The notes: generated from the sequence alone by a model not told the origin. 64,000 bases of DNA from Punctularia strigosozonata HHB-11173 SS5 (GCF_000264995.1 NW_006767434.1:1948004-2012003); one strand, 5' to 3'; numbered from the stretch's first letter, positions 11,036 through 23,155 are shown. Numbers and translations are program-made.

Positions 11036-11639
11036 CGCGATTGCCTTTCACGTAGTGGCACATGCGTATGTCAATATATATTTAGCTCGCTCTTGTATTC
11101 TGTATGATGCAGATGATGGTGACTGATGTAGAGATGAGAAAATCAAAAACATGGACGCATATCTTGGAAGAAATACTACAATTGCGACTGTTCAACCCGG
11201 TTATTATAACCCCCCCCCCCCCGGACCGAAAATCGTAGGCAACGTCGCCCAGATCAGCGCCCTTCCGGCATCGTATTTCTCCCTCGCTGTATTTTCGCAG
11301 ATGCACAATCCCCGACCCTTTCCCGAGCCTCGCCCACATACCACACGTGCTCGCAATGCAACGTCGTTGTCGTGGTGATCGAACTGGTTTAATCGTCCTC
11401 CATGATCTCGGTACAGCAGGGAGTGCTGTGCTGATGTTGTTATAGCAGATGAGACGGGCGGGCCCTTGGCGTGATGCGGTGTTCCGTGCTCGTGAGCAAA
11501 AAACGGTACACTCGTGGTGAACCGCGTCTCATGCAGCGAGAGTGGAAGGGAATCCATGATACAGACGAGCCTGTTAAGAATGACATGATCTCTGGCAAAC
11601 GACGAAGGTTCGGTGCATTCTAGAAAGATGCTCACCTCA
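11036..11639. other. Intergenic stretch with a poly-C run
   Basis: About 600 bp downstream of the polo-box gene. Apart from a run of 13 C at 11210-11222 there is nothing with coding character. A minus-strand frame of 143 residues (11204-11635) is open but shows no family features; its upper end may once have been the C-terminal part of the BTB gene. Confidence 0.4.
11210..11222. repeat. Homopolymer run of 13 C
   Basis: Thirteen consecutive C on the plus strand, 175 bp past the stop of the polo-box gene. Length is error-prone in sequencing and may vary between strains. Confidence 0.95.
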
Positions 11640-12148
11640 GCCTCTTCTCGCAGGTGCGTTGTTTCATATTCATTTCATCCCGAAATCGAGAAGCGCCGCC
11701 ACAGTCAAAATATGCATTGGACCGCGGGGATCATAGTAGCTAAATGGTGCTTGTCAACGGTGATTACTGGCGAAGGCCCCGCAAGATGGATCACACCTGC
11801 GTTCGCCGTAAATAGCCTTCAACGAGTGTCCAACATTATTTGCGGGGTCGTATATCGTGACCAGCGGGCAGCCTTCTGCCTTAGACGTCTGGTTCATCGC
11901 CAAAATGCCCAGAAGGAAGAGGTCATTGAAAACGGGAGAGCATTTGCTCAGGACCGATCTGTGAACACGGAATCGGAGGACGCCTGCCTGAAGGACGATG
12001 TTGTCATCGGAATACCAGGGCAAATAAGGAATGCACGCATATATGTGTGGTGGATTACATACCAAACGTCGAGCTTCCAAGACCGATCCTCCGCTGCCCA
12101 ATTGGAGCGTGAATCAAACAGGTTCAGGATCGCAGGCGTGAACACCAC
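11640..12148 (-). pseudogene. BTB/POZ-domain gene, probably decayed
   Basis: The minus strand encodes the first half of a BTB domain: WYSDDNIVLQAGVLRFRVHRS, then VLSKCSPVFNDLF, and the strand CPLVTIYDPANNVGHSLKAIY. Agaricomycete genomes hold large families of such proteins with about 300 residues. An expected upstream exon (RSWKLDVW) is present, but the intervening sequence starts with GTATGT and has no AG acceptor at the join. Downstream, VAALLDFGMK and EYETTHLREEAE, which should be continuous, sit in different frames with an in-frame TGA between them. No full-length frame can be built. I infer a decaying family copy; sequencing error is the alternative. Confidence 0.5.
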
Positions 12149-13038
12149 TGGCAGACGGGGTCATATCACATACGTAGCGAGGCCGATATACTTATACACC
12201 GTCTTGCAGGCAACAAAGTTCGCGCAGTAGAGCGGTTCATTGTGATACTCTGCGAGAATGAAGGTGTGCCGCGCATCATGATGCTGGTCATGGCACTCGT
12301 GGGCTTCCTCTCGGGCGACGTTGCTGCTTCGTTGAGACTGACGTTGACCACGAACCTGCTGATCTCAGCTGAATCGTTCGCTGGCTGGCTCCTGCTATTG
12401 GATTCGGATTCCTTCGAGATGCGGATGACTCGGAGGAGCATACCGGGCGACACTCGCCACCGTCGGACCAACTAGGCTTCTTCGATGTCACCAGCGCTTG
12501 GTTCTGTACCCCACTATGCCCCATTTCTACGAAATTTATCACTTTTATGGCGAAACCGGTGATGCTGCGGGCGTTCTCAATCGGCAAGAAACCATGAATC
12601 ATGCGCAAAGGGTTTACCTCCACACCAACCTGAGCCCCGCATTCTGCGCTTGATGCCCGCGAAGCCTCACACGTCCGTCGACCGTGGACATTCCTGAGAG
12701 ACGAAACAATGCAGGCACTAGTAGAAGTCAAACACCATGGGACATGCTCAAGCATTGTCAGCGCTGCATGTGGGACTTGGTCAAGCTGTACGAGATCAGC
12801 TTTCTTTTACAGAAGGAGACGAGCTACGAGAGCGCGATGAGACGACCGCCGATCCATATCCGTGGAAATCCTAGGTCTCGTTCTAAAGCCGCGGAAAGAC
12901 AATTTAAGCTCTGCGCGGATGTGTAAGACTCAATTCAAACCACCTTCGCCAGTGCGCCGGGGAAGTATAAATCGCGGCCTCTCCTCCCGGCATTCCCGGG
13001 GCGTCGCACTGATCCACTGACCTCTGCAAGGATCCCCG
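12149..13038. other. Stretch without a recognised gene
   Basis: About 890 bp. Frames of 101-155 residues are open on the minus strand (12166-12755) and a 77-residue hydrophobic frame on the plus strand (12242-12475), but none shows a family motif or good exon continuation. The last part should hold the promoter of the membrane protein that starts at 13039; a GTATAAAT box lies at about 12965. Confidence 0.35.
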
Positions 13039-14143
13039 ATGAGCGCGAGTGACCATCCCTCCGCGTCGTACTCCTCTGCTGTGTCTGCCGTGTTGCAAAT
13101 CGGCCCAGCTATAGCCAGGGAGGCACCCCCCAGCTTAGCGAACTCTATCGGCGTGTTGTTTATTGGCAGCCTGATCTGTCTTCAGTGAGTTGGTGGCCTT
13201 CCTATTACTTCCCAGTTGACATTAGCGTGTTTCTTCAGTATGTTCGGCATGGCCACTGTACAGAGCCATACGTATTATAATGCTTATCCTCAAGATACAC
13301 TCTTCATGAAGAGTTTCGTAGGTGCATGTGATATCTGAAGGTCTCCCCGAATGACAGTCAGTCCTGCCTAGGTCGCATTGCTCTGGGTCCTGAGCGCCTT
13401 GCAATGTGCATTCCTCTGCCATTCCTCTTATCATTGTACGTATCTGTGTGCCTGACCATAGGATGCAACGATTACCTTACATTTGTCGTAGATATGATAA
13501 CTAACTATGTCAACCCTTTCGCCCTTGAGACATCGGTTTGGTCACTGGACCTTAGTGTTCTGACCACGGCAGCTGTGGGTTGCATCTGTCAGGCTTTCTT
13601 CATAGTCAAGGTCTGGATTCTCGGCAAATCTTTCATCGTCACCGGAACCTGCGTCGTTCTGTGCGTTGTAGAGCTCGTATTCGGCGTAGTTCTAGCCTAT
13701 GGTGCCCTCCACATTCGCCAGTTCAATATGTACGAGGCCCGATATGGCTGGTCTATACGAACAGGGTACGAGTCTGTTCTATCCAGCGTTTATGGCGTAC
13801 CTGATGGCCGGCTACAGGCTAGCCGTAGCAGCCACTGCCGACGTATGCATCGCCATGGCCCTCGTGTTCTTCTTGCGAAGGCATCGTACCCATTTCAGGC
13901 ATACGGAGCAACTGATACAGCGGACATTATGTGCGTCTCATTTATGTAGCTGTGATTATCTGGCTTAATGCGGTCGCAGTCTTCACAATAGGTGCATACC
14001 CGAGTCTTTCGGGCTTGTTTACCTTCTTGATCACTCATAATTGCGCAGAAACATGCGTTGTTACTTGCATGGTCACACTCGCTTCCCTTATTTGCGTGCG
14101 TAATTCAACTGCTGCATGCGAGCCAGTGTTGACTCGAAGTTGA
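13039..14143 (+). CDS. Multipass integral membrane protein of the DUF6534 type
   Basis: This is the basidiomycete seven-helix family found in many lineage-specific copies; its function is unknown. The ATG at 13039 opens MSASDHPSASYSS, with a first membrane segment SIGVLFIGSLICLQ. Later exons give VALLWVLSALQCAFLCH, TNYVNPFALETSVWSLD, TAAVGCICQAFFIVKVWILG, IVTGTCVVLCVVELVFGVVL, then AGYRLAVAATADVCIAMALV and FFLRRHRTHFRHTEQLIQR, the conserved last cytoplasmic loop with the R-T-x-F pattern. Near 13760-13800 two overlapping frames must be joined, and I see no good intron there. The C-terminal exon after 13930 is also hard to join. The gene may be intact with odd exons or mildly damaged. Confidence 0.6.
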
Positions 14144-14837
14144 ACTATTTAGTTTATCACAATGCCAGAGAACTGTGAGATTATTGACCCGTCCATGCAA
14201 GCAGTTCATAACTTCCTTTTGCCATTCAGTCATTTTTCTGGCGTTGTATTTTCTGGTTGCGAAAGGTATGCACTGCTTCTGCAAGGTCGACGTAACAAGA
14301 TCGAGATTCGTGGTTTACTATAGTCTATACCAACTCGGTCCTCACATCCTTGAATGTCCGTCAAACGTTACGGGATCATTCGAGGGCCCGAAGTACGACA
14401 TCAGAAACAACGCGTTACGGAGGACGGCAGAGCACAAGCAATCGTTCCGCCCCCCAGGTAAGGGCGAAATCTGCCTTACATAACCCGGCTGACGTGCGGT
14501 TGCATGTACGTGCGCAGCGATACCACGTCTACAAGGCGGAAAGTACACACGAAGCGCATGCTCTGTCGGCCTTGCGGAGCGAGCAAACTAAGGCTCCCGA
14601 GATCCAATCGTACGACACGGGAGCTTCGTAACCAGTAACGCTTAGACTGCTCCCTGATCACGGAGCATTTTCTGCAGCCTGCGGCGTCTAAGTACGTCTT
14701 GACACGTATGCACCTACCGGGGCCTTCCTGAGAGATGTATATGTCGTACGAGTCAATAGGTTACAATGCCACTAAAAGGAAAGAAGCAACGATTAACGTC
14801 GGCTTTAAAGTAGATTAATGAGCATAACAATCGCAGA
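14144..14837. other. Stretch without a recognised gene
   Basis: About 690 bp between the membrane protein and the stop of PET127. A plus-strand frame at 14175-14483 contains a hydrophobic piece (FLALYFLVAKG) that could be the real C-terminal helix of the upstream membrane protein, but the join is not clear. The rest shows nothing. Confidence 0.3.
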
Positions 14838-17800
14838 CTATGGTGAAGACGATTTCCGTGAATCGACATTCTCTTCTGTGGGTCCAGGCGTCGGGTCTTC
14901 GGCACTGAGCCGTTCTCGGGCTTCCGTTATAGGTTCATCAGAAGGCGACTCTGCAGCTGGCGGAGAAGCCGCGGCGGATTCATTTCTGAGGCTGGCGAGG
15001 TGAGAATTAACGGCTTGAATGAGATCCGCTTCCATGCCCAGCGTAGGCGCTGTGCCCAGGGAGTGCATATCGTAAGTCGGCGCGCGACTCTCGTAAGTCG
15101 AAGGGGTGACGGAGCCAGAGGAATTATTGTCAACTTCGTCTACCGAGACGGACGGGGCTGACGAATCTACGTCCTCGAGGAGCGCATCCGGATGCAGGTG
15201 AGGGCGGTGCAACGATGCAGCATGTTCCAGATTGGCAACAACGGAGGGGTCCAAGAAAGCCTCTCTATCGTCCGCCGGATCCTCAGATTGCTCGTTCGGA
15301 GGTATAGAGTCAGCCCGTTCAACGGTGGTTGCGGGAAGGAGATCGTCTCCGAGGAGCCCTTCCACGTCCACTTGTTCCTCAGCTTCAGCGGCGGGTTGAA
15401 CAGAGCCCTCTTCACCATCCAATTCCTCTGGCCTGACCTCGTCCGGTTTTCCCCAGATGATCTTTGGCAAACCGCGTTCCGCCTCCTGCCAGGCTTCAGT
15501 ATCATTTCTGCCCTCACGAGCTAGCTGGCGAAGCATCCGAGTCTGAAACGGCGCTCGGTAGAACAATCGAGGGTCGAAAGGAGAAGATCCTTCTGAGGAG
15601 GACCCGCCAAAATTCATAGAGTTCCATCGCTCTTCCATCTGCTCGACGCTAAGTCCCGAAGGAAGCGCCCAAGCGCGGAATTGCCTGTCCTTAGCATAGT
15701 TGAGGTTCGCACGGATCTCAGCTGGAGAGAGCGAGGATTTCGAAATGGCCCAATGGACGGTCCCTGGTGTCCTGATCAGCCAATACATCCACGGTGAAGG
15801 AGAAGGAACGTACATTCAGCGTCCGTGGCCTCAACGGCACGAGCTCCGCTGACCTCCTGGTCATCAACGTAGTTCTTGACGGTGACATCCAGTTGCACAA
15901 TATCATTCTCATCCGTAGAGTCAGCGGGCTGCACCCACACGTTCATCTCAGGGTTCCGATCAAGCTTTTCCACCATGCAGCGGATCGACTGCGTCATTGA
16001 CGTGAATAGAGGCAGCGACTGTAGATTAAATCGCACATACCTGACCAGGATATTGCGCGACGATCTCCGCCGCCACGACCTCAAGCAAGCTCACGCACTT
16101 ATCAAAGATCCGGTCTCCCCGATCGGACGCTCCAAACAGGCGTTCATCCATTTCTTCTAGGGGGATATATTGGAAGCCGAATATGCGGGCCGTGTTGTGA
16201 AAGGCGACAATGGCACCGTCCATGTTGCCGATGCGAACCTGGAAGCTGCGACGGACTCAGCACGGCGACGAAAGGCAAGAGAGTAGAGCATAGATTACCT
16301 ATATTTGAGGAAGGCAGAGCGAATGAGATCGTAGTATTCCTTCTCGAAGCTCTCAAGTCGTCCTTGTGCTGTCCTAATCAGGTACCCCGAATTTTCCTCG
16401 TAGTTCATGATATCCAAACGGATGGGGAGTGCTGCTCTTGTCTTGATATCGAAGACACCCGTTCCAGGTAATCGGCGATCTTGACAATCCAGCTGGGAGC
16501 GCATGACAAAAGTGGAGGACTGACATGAAGTCGATCGTCAATGTGAGCAAGACTATTATCTATCGGCCATGCATAGCTCCTGACCTTCGCATATCGGTAA
16601 GCTTCGCGCCGATCATCAACCTCCTCCGGTGCAACGTGATTCGATCGTAGTAGCTTGCTGAAATCCTCGGGGGATTTGGTGAGAAAGTTCTCCAACAATG
16701 TTCCCTGATGAACCCGTGGTAAGGAGAAGCGGAGATTCTGCCGACAGTGGGCTCACCATCCACGTCAGTATGTTCTTCTCCGAGCTCCCTTTGACGGTTT
16801 CATCGCTGTCAATAGCATATCGTCCGTCCTTGTGGTGAAAAACCAAGGATACGGGCATACGCTGGCCAGGGGTGAAGTTCGCGGGCTATTAACCAAGTTA
16901 GAGGGTCAAGTTGCCACCCGTCGGTGGGCGGGACTCACCTCATTGGCAAAATGCGTCGAAAGGGATCTAAGGTCCACGTCTCGGTCCTGCGAGATGAGGA
17001 AGTAGATATGGCTCAGCAAGCCTGTCAATGACGATGTTGAGCCTGCGAATGTCTTGTCGTGTGCTTTCGCCAATGACCAGAGATCCTACAAATCGTTGTC
17101 AATCATTGATGCATTGGTCAGGTAAGACTTTGGGGCTACCTCGTCGCGAGAACTACGAATGAAGCCCGTCAAACGCTCGAATGCAAACTCAGTGACTTCA
17201 GGTATCTCCTCTAGCCAAGGTGTGAAGTTGTAGACTCTTGAGCGAGGGTCACGCAACCAGTGGACACCTGGGCTAGGAATAGATCAACAGAAACACGACG
17301 GTGAAGCCGACAGAACATACTTAAAAAGTACTCGGTCAAGGCCGTGCGCTAGATTCGCAATCGGCTTGTGGTCCGAAGGGGGTTCGATGTCTAATTGTCA
17401 AGAATATGTTGAGTTCCTGAGTGGGGTGCATCGGGATTGACACACCTTGAAGAACCGCTCGTTGCTCCGGATTAATCAGGCCCTCTATTCGACGAGTGTA
17501 AGGGAGTTTTGGTCTGGGGTGAGGTGGTCTTATACCAGGATCCTGTGGATTTGACGGAGGTGCCAATTCTGATACATTTCGTCAGCTACAATTATGGAGA
17601 AGAGAAATCAAGTTCCAACACACCATCCGGGCCCCAACCACTAGTCCATGAGTCAGCCTCGTTTGTCCCAAGTTTCGACTTCGCGTCCTCCATTGTGACA
17701 TCGTGCCAGATATCACCAGCGCCAGCCCTGTCCATCGGGTCTGAGACAATGAATCAGTAGATAACAGAATATATCGCCGGATATACTCACATCGGTCTTC

Positions 17801-18352
17801 CTTCCTAACATTCCACCCGAGTTTCTTCTGGGTACGAGGTGGGAAAAAGTCTCTTCTCTTCGTCGGCAACGAAGTACGCTCCAATGCGGTGAGCATGCTT
17901 ATTTGTTTTTTCATATCCTCTATGTGGTGCTCCTTCGATTTGATCGCGCGCTCAGAAGCTTCTGGCACCGAAGGCACGGTGAGCGTCGGCCCATGAGCAG
18001 ACACGAAAAGATGTTCACGAAGACGCTGAGCGACGTCTGTTGCCGCTGCCACCTTTTCTTCCTTGAGCTTCGCCTCCCTAAACTTTCTTTCTAGCTCCTG
18101 CCGTTTCTTGCGCAATTTTGCTTTCCGTGACTTCGCGTGCTTTCCTTTCTCTGTTGCGGTGGATTCGACTGTGGTGCTCCTAGAGGAGGGACGGTCATCG
18201 GCATTATGAGAAGCGTGTTTGGGTGCTACGAGTGACGATTCATCCTGGAACAGGGATTGAGCAAGGCGCTCTGCGAATGCGCTCTGCCGCCGGATGCATA
18301 TCCTCGAGAGAGAGGTAGGGGTGCAATGTCGGACGAGACGAAGAGAGTGCAT
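14838..18352 (-). CDS. PET127: Mitochondrial RNA-processing protein Pet127
   Basis: Pet127 is a mitochondrial membrane-associated protein needed for 5' processing and turnover of mitochondrial RNAs. The ATG at 18352 starts MHSLRLVRHCTPTSLSRICI, a basic presequence, followed by a Lys-rich coiled stretch (residues about 70-110). Later exons carry NLAHGLDRVLF, GVHWLRDPRSRVYNFTPWL, PGQRMPVSLVFHHKDGRYA, then the most conserved block: LDCQDRRLPGTGVFDIKTRA, ESFEKEYYDLIRSAFLKY, VRIGNMDGAIVAFHNTARI and FGFQYIPLEEMDERLFG. The VFDIKTRA segment resembles the D-x-K core of PD-(D/E)XK nucleases (inference). The last exon has a 200-residue acidic, Ser/Pro-rich extension ending at 14838. About eight short introns are needed. 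Length near 900 residues fits fungal Pet127. Confidence 0.9.
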
Positions 18353-18651
18353 GCAATAGTGGGTTCCAGACGTTGGCTAGGGCGATGTAATACTGCCCAA
18401 GTTGGCGATTGGTCGTGTTGCCCGGGGAAGTCGTACAGGCAGCAGAGGCGCGAGCGCGTACAAGTCACCAACGCGCGTTGGCGCGAGTCGCGACTCACGA
18501 TCGCCCTTGAAAATCTGGGCAGCACTGCCACCCCCTGTCCGGATTTATTTCACCGCGTCTCAGCCAGCCCTGCGGCTGCAGCGCGTCACATAAATAGATA
18601 TCCAGCAAATTACATTCTAGTCCATGAATTTGGAGGCCGCATCTTCATTCC

Positions 18652-20624
18652 TCACCCAGCTACCTTCGTACCGAGCGGGCTGCTGCTCTCGCTCTCCATA
18701 TCCACCAACTCCTCCTCGGGCTCACCCTCCAAGTCCTGGTCGGGTTCCTCGTTCGCACGCCTCTCCTCGTCGCGCTTGAGCTCCTCGCGCATGTGCGCGA
18801 CATCCGTATCGACTTTGGAGGCGACCCTATCGATGCCAGCCTGCGCGAGCGATACACGCGCCCTGTGCGGTGCAAGGTGAGCGGCCCGGCGCGGGGGGCG
18901 GCGCAGGCGACGTCGTGCAACCTGTGGATCGTCGTCAGTGCTATGATCTGAATCCTGAGGAGCGTTCAGCTCACCATTATCGGCACCGAAGACTTCTGGA
19001 TGAGGTAATGTGATGTCGAGCCCAGTAAGATACTGCCAAGAGTGTTACAGATTATTCGCTTTCATGAAATAGAATGTTACTCGCCCCTTCAATTGGGACA
19101 ACCCTCGGGACCCCACGATTACCATCACAGGCTCAACGTAATCTATTATGTCTGGAGAGAGATGTGAGCTGTATACATTGAGCTTGAGTGCGCGTATACG
19201 CACCTAGTAACATATGCCGAGCGTTCTTCGCATGCCACGATTGGCAGGAGACAGTCACGTTCAGTCGAGTCCTCTGGAGCAGACTCGTGGCCTGGCGGAC
19301 GAGGATGTATGCTAGCGCAGATCGCTGGAGGACAGATCAGTCTAGGTGAAGTTGTCGATGAACGAAGACACGAAACCTCTTGTTGGCTACGGAGCTTGGT
19401 CGTCCGATCGGCGGCATTCGGCGTCGCGGGGTCGACCTTGCTCTCATTCTCGTTGACGGTCACGATGAGCATCTCATCGCCATCACGAAGAACGGTGCCG
19501 ATGCCCCACTCTACTGCGTATCGACTCTCCTCGCTCAGGTCGCTAGCAACCATGTACCGCTTCGGTTTCCGACCCGTCTCATCCAGTACCTTCTCAGGAT
19601 CGCCGTGTATGAGCTGGATCGTACACCGATCACGAGCAAAAACAGGTCGTGAGGTGTGTATGGGCAATGGATCGTCGACCCTGGTAGACTTGCGTCGACG
19701 AGCCCCGCGCGAGCTGGACGCGTTGAGAGTGGTAGGAAAATAGGGCTCGGGCGGGACAACGACGTTGGGACCCTCCCCCAAAGGATCCTGGATGTGTTCC
19801 AGATTCTCGGGCTCGGCAACGTACTCGGCCGGAACGAGCGCGTTCTGTTCCGTATTGGATTCCGTCACGGGGTCAAACTCGTCGTCGCTCCAGTCGTCGT
19901 CCGAATCGCTGTCCACCGTGGACTCGTCGTCGGACTGCTCCGAGCCCAGGAAAGCGGTGCGCGGCCTGATACGCCGCGACATGTCATCGTAATCGGACTC
20001 GGCGTCCGATTGGGCGATCGCTTCGATGTCCGGGGAAGGGTCGCGGTTGCGCGAGCGCGAGCGGCGGATGCGGAAGGGGGACGTGCTGCGGGCGCGCCGA
20101 TCATCTTCGGGCGACGTCTCCGCGCTGTGTGCCGAGCGCGCGCGGCCCTTGCCCTTCTCGTCCACCAGGGACCGGCCGCGTTCCTTGTCTTCGCTGCTGC
20201 GCGTCAGGCCGAGCGAGAGGCCGCCCATCATCTGACTGAAGGACATCCTGGTGAAAGATCCTGTCGAGCGAGCGTTCTTGTGTTCTAGTTTGATGCTGGG
20301 GGCGTTCGATTGCGTGCGGACCAGCGCAGTGCGGCTCTGTTCATCGGAGACAGTGGTGATTAGCGTGCTGCTGCTGCTATGCCGCCGGGAGCGGCGAGAA
20401 GATTCGGGGAGGTCAAGCGACACGGTGCCGCGACCGCCATCAGCGTCCTGGGAAGGCGTGACGGCAGCGAGCGGGCTGGAAACCGTCGACTGCGAGCGCT
20501 GGTGGCGCGATGACGACGGCGAGAGCAGCGCCGACGCGTCCCGGGAGTACTTGCCCATCCAACTCAGCCCGCGCAGGGAGGCCGGCCGTGAGCGTTTCTC
20601 TCCGTCTCCAGGCGAAGATGACAT
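18652..20624 (-). CDS. Universal stress protein (UspA) domain protein with a long disordered N-terminus
   Basis: The ATG at 20624 opens about 330 residues rich in Ser, Arg and acidic stretches, with low-complexity SDDDWSDDEFD-type runs. The Usp domain follows: RYMVASDLSEESRYAVEWGI, DGDEMLIVTVNE, then exons with the helical part, DYVEPVMVIVGSRGLSQLKG and ILLGSTSHYLIQKSSVPIM. This contains the ATP-binding pattern G-x2-G-x9-G-S/T, so the protein should bind nucleotide. The C-terminal tail is charged (MREELKRDEERRANEEPDQ) and ends GTKVAG at 18652. The intron at 19033-19084 lies inside the ATP-binding loop and begins with GC instead of GT. Role in stress response is inferred from the family only. 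Confidence 0.88.
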
Positions 20625-22629
20625 GATGATTGGAAAGATGGAGACGCGGGCGACGCGGCAGAGAAGAGAGAAGGGGAGGGAGGTACATAAAGGTCATGGT
20701 CAACTCACTTCAGCTTTGGCTGTTTCACCGGGAAGTGCCTGTCAACCGGCCGCGACGTAAGCGGGCACTCTTGGCGTTACGGGCGGGGCGGCTTCTCGCG
20801 AGCCACACACCCAATTGATTGAGCTATTAACTCACGGATTTGGTAGCGTCTTGTGAGTCGCCCTGCCTCGTCTACAGCCATTCGGAGGTGAGATGCGTGG
20901 AATCCGCCACACGATGGAGCGGGATGGCGCACCTCGACCGGAGAGTGTCTGTCCAAGGGCGTGATTCCGGCGAGCTTGCGGAGGGTGTCGAGGCTGGAAC
21001 TACTGTTAGAGCGCGACGGATTCATGGCTGCGAGGCTGTAAGAGGGAAAGCCGCACTGGTATAAGCCCGGATCTGGTTATAGCCCCCGGACTCCTTCGAA
21101 GCAGTGGCAAGTCTATTCCGTCGTGAGTATGATGGTGCGCGGGTCGTTAGCACGGACCGTTGGTCACGCGAGATTTCACTGATATTGCACGCCGGTATCT
21201 GTGCGCTGTATTTGCCGGCCCAGTAAGTTACTGTAGAGTACTGCGGAGCGGCACCTTATTCGCACCAATACAGCAAGTTCAGCGGTATGTAGACAAAGAT
21301 CGAAGAGCGACTCTCCGCGAGGTTACTTCACGGAGATGCTTGGCGTCATCGGAGACCCGGCGCAAGTGCCGCTACGTAAAACAGGTAGACTCGGCATCAT
21401 ATGAAATATAACATTGAGGCATTGTCGCCAATCGTCCCCGGCCTGCGAAACGAAGCCCCGCTGCTGGCGAGCTCGACAGATACAAAGGCTTCGGTCGAGG
21501 TGAGCAGGAAACGCTGCATCGTCTTCCACTTAGCTCTGTGATAGGTTGGTAGAGTCCATGGATCTCCAACTACCACATTTGAGTACGTGGGAGTGACATG
21601 GCCAGCATTCAATTCCGGCCTGAGCTTCGCTGGCTAAAAGTAAGTTCACCATCTCACCAATGTCCGGGTCTATTCGGAACACGGTCGGCATCCAATAACT
21701 TACTTGGTGTATACGATGTCCAAGAATGGATCCGGGTAGGTCAATCCTAGCAAAGCCAGTCAAAAGAAGGTCGATGTGATTCGAAAGGCGGCGTACCTCA
21801 TCCAGTACGCATAACATTTGATTGGAGGATAGGATGCATATACAAAGCGTATCTGGGTACAAGCAGCAATATATGAGAACCGCATGGGCCAAACGCACAA
21901 TTAAAAGTTACGTGTTTGCCGGTAGATTCGAAAGTACCGCGGCCTGGGCTCGCTGTGGGAATGTCCGTGTTCGCCGCGAATGGCCATTTAGTCTCTGTTC
22001 CGGCCGTGAAGCTGCGTCCTGCGGACAGACGCATCAACATGGCACAAATGCGCAGGAGTAGGACGGAACTCACGGGGCTCGCTTCATTCTGCCTCGGGAT
22101 CGCTCCGTATCAAACCTTGCCATACATAGTAGCTCACCCTCTGCATTAAAAGAAAAAAGAACTAGACGTGAACCCCTTTCATCGCTGTGCGAAGCCGGGT
22201 TAATTGATGAAGGGTTGCAGGAACTGCGAAACTCGTGATTGGTGGCGCCAGTCGAAACTATGGCGATAGCGAGGAGCCGCTCATACTAGACTATAAGACT
22301 ATAGAACTAGGAGGCCAAGATAGACGTGCGTAGTTCCGGAAAGCATCAGCAGCTTTCCGAAGTAGGTTCCACAATATAGCGAACGTGGGCCACACATGAA
22401 AGGGAAAGCGGTGACGTGTCGCAGGCAAATCTGACGAAGCCAAACTAGCTGATCCCATGCTTTCTTGGGCCTTGTCAGCTTTGAGCCAGGACAGGAAATG
22501 TGGACACTGAATGCTTGCATTGTCGAAATCGAGAACGTAGTTGAATGCAAGAGTAGACGGCCTGCGAGTATGTTCTGTCACGGTATCGGCATCTATGGGA
22601 GGTGCAGTGAATGCTCGGTAGGCGTATGT
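20625..22629. other. Two-kilobase stretch without a recognised gene
   Basis: The longest unexplained stretch in this half of the window. Its left end is the promoter of the Usp gene. Minus-strand frames worth noting are 20777-21025 (starts MNPSRSNSSSSLDTLRKL), 21530-21898 (contains LDEVRRLSNHIDLLLTGF) and 22291-22581; none shows a known motif and they do not join into one model. It may hold a fast-evolving or decayed gene. Confidence 0.35.
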
Positions 22630-22994
22630 CTACCGACGCTTTGCCATTTGCATTGTGAGATTATCAATATACATCTGCAGCGTCTGATTGCCAGAACTAA
22701 GCTTGTCGACGTCGGTTTGAACCGCCTTGACGCGATCTACGAGCGCTGTACGCATATAAGAGCAGTATTCAAGTTGTGCAACACATTCGTAAGACGTACC
22801 TCGAAGGTCATTCTGGGCTGCAGCGATGTCTCTGGGAGACGCAGCGTCAACATCGTGCTGTTTATACACCATTGATCGACGCACTTTATGACCTGTTCCT
22901 TCCGAATCGCGTCTTTGACTAGATCTCCTGCACCTATCGGATCAGCGGCAGGGCCCCATGCTGGTGTTGTAGCGTCATCAAACGCAAAGGACAT
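22630..22994 (-). CDS. Short coiled-coil protein, SCOC/Slo1-like
   Basis: Three small exons join cleanly. From the ATG at 22994: MSFAFDDATTPAWGPAADPI to AIRKEQ; after a 35-nt intron starting GTCATA, HDVDAASPRDIAAAQNDLR; after a 51-nt intron, ALVDRVKAVQTDVDKLSSGN and QTLQMYIDNLTMQMAKRR, stop at 22630. The product is about 91 residues, with an acidic N-terminus and a C-terminal heptad coiled coil ending in the N-x-x-L-x-x-Y-I-x-N-L pattern of SCOC/Slo1, a small Golgi protein that binds Arf-like GTPases. The family name rests on that coiled coil and on length, so it is likely but not certain. It is divergent from RPN13, with only 161 bp between the start codons. Confidence 0.7.
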
Positions 22995-23155
22995 TGCCTG
23001 CACAATGTGGTAGACTCCGTAGAGGTTTAGATTGTGGCAAGTGCGCGAGCCGCAAGCCCCTGTCCCAAGTTCCTCATCGGGAACGCACGTGTCCGATACT
23101 GACGCGTCCCCGTCGCGTCTCCGGAGGACTTTCGTCAACCTGCAGTCAGTACACA
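22995..23155. promoter_or_regulatory. Shared divergent promoter of the SCOC-like gene and RPN13
   Basis: The two start codons face away from each other across 161 bp, so both promoters and both 5' leaders must fit in this space. No TATA box is evident in it. Confidence 0.6.

Noticed and set aside
12242-12475. Hydrophobic plus-strand frame starting MILCENEGVPRIMMLVMALV
   Set aside because: Only 77 residues, no neighbouring exon with related sequence, and the opposite strand is open too.
19656-20288. 210-residue plus-strand open frame rich in Arg, Ala and Gly
   Set aside because: It is antisense to the Ser/Asp-rich N-terminal exon of the Usp gene, whose biased codons leave the opposite strand open.
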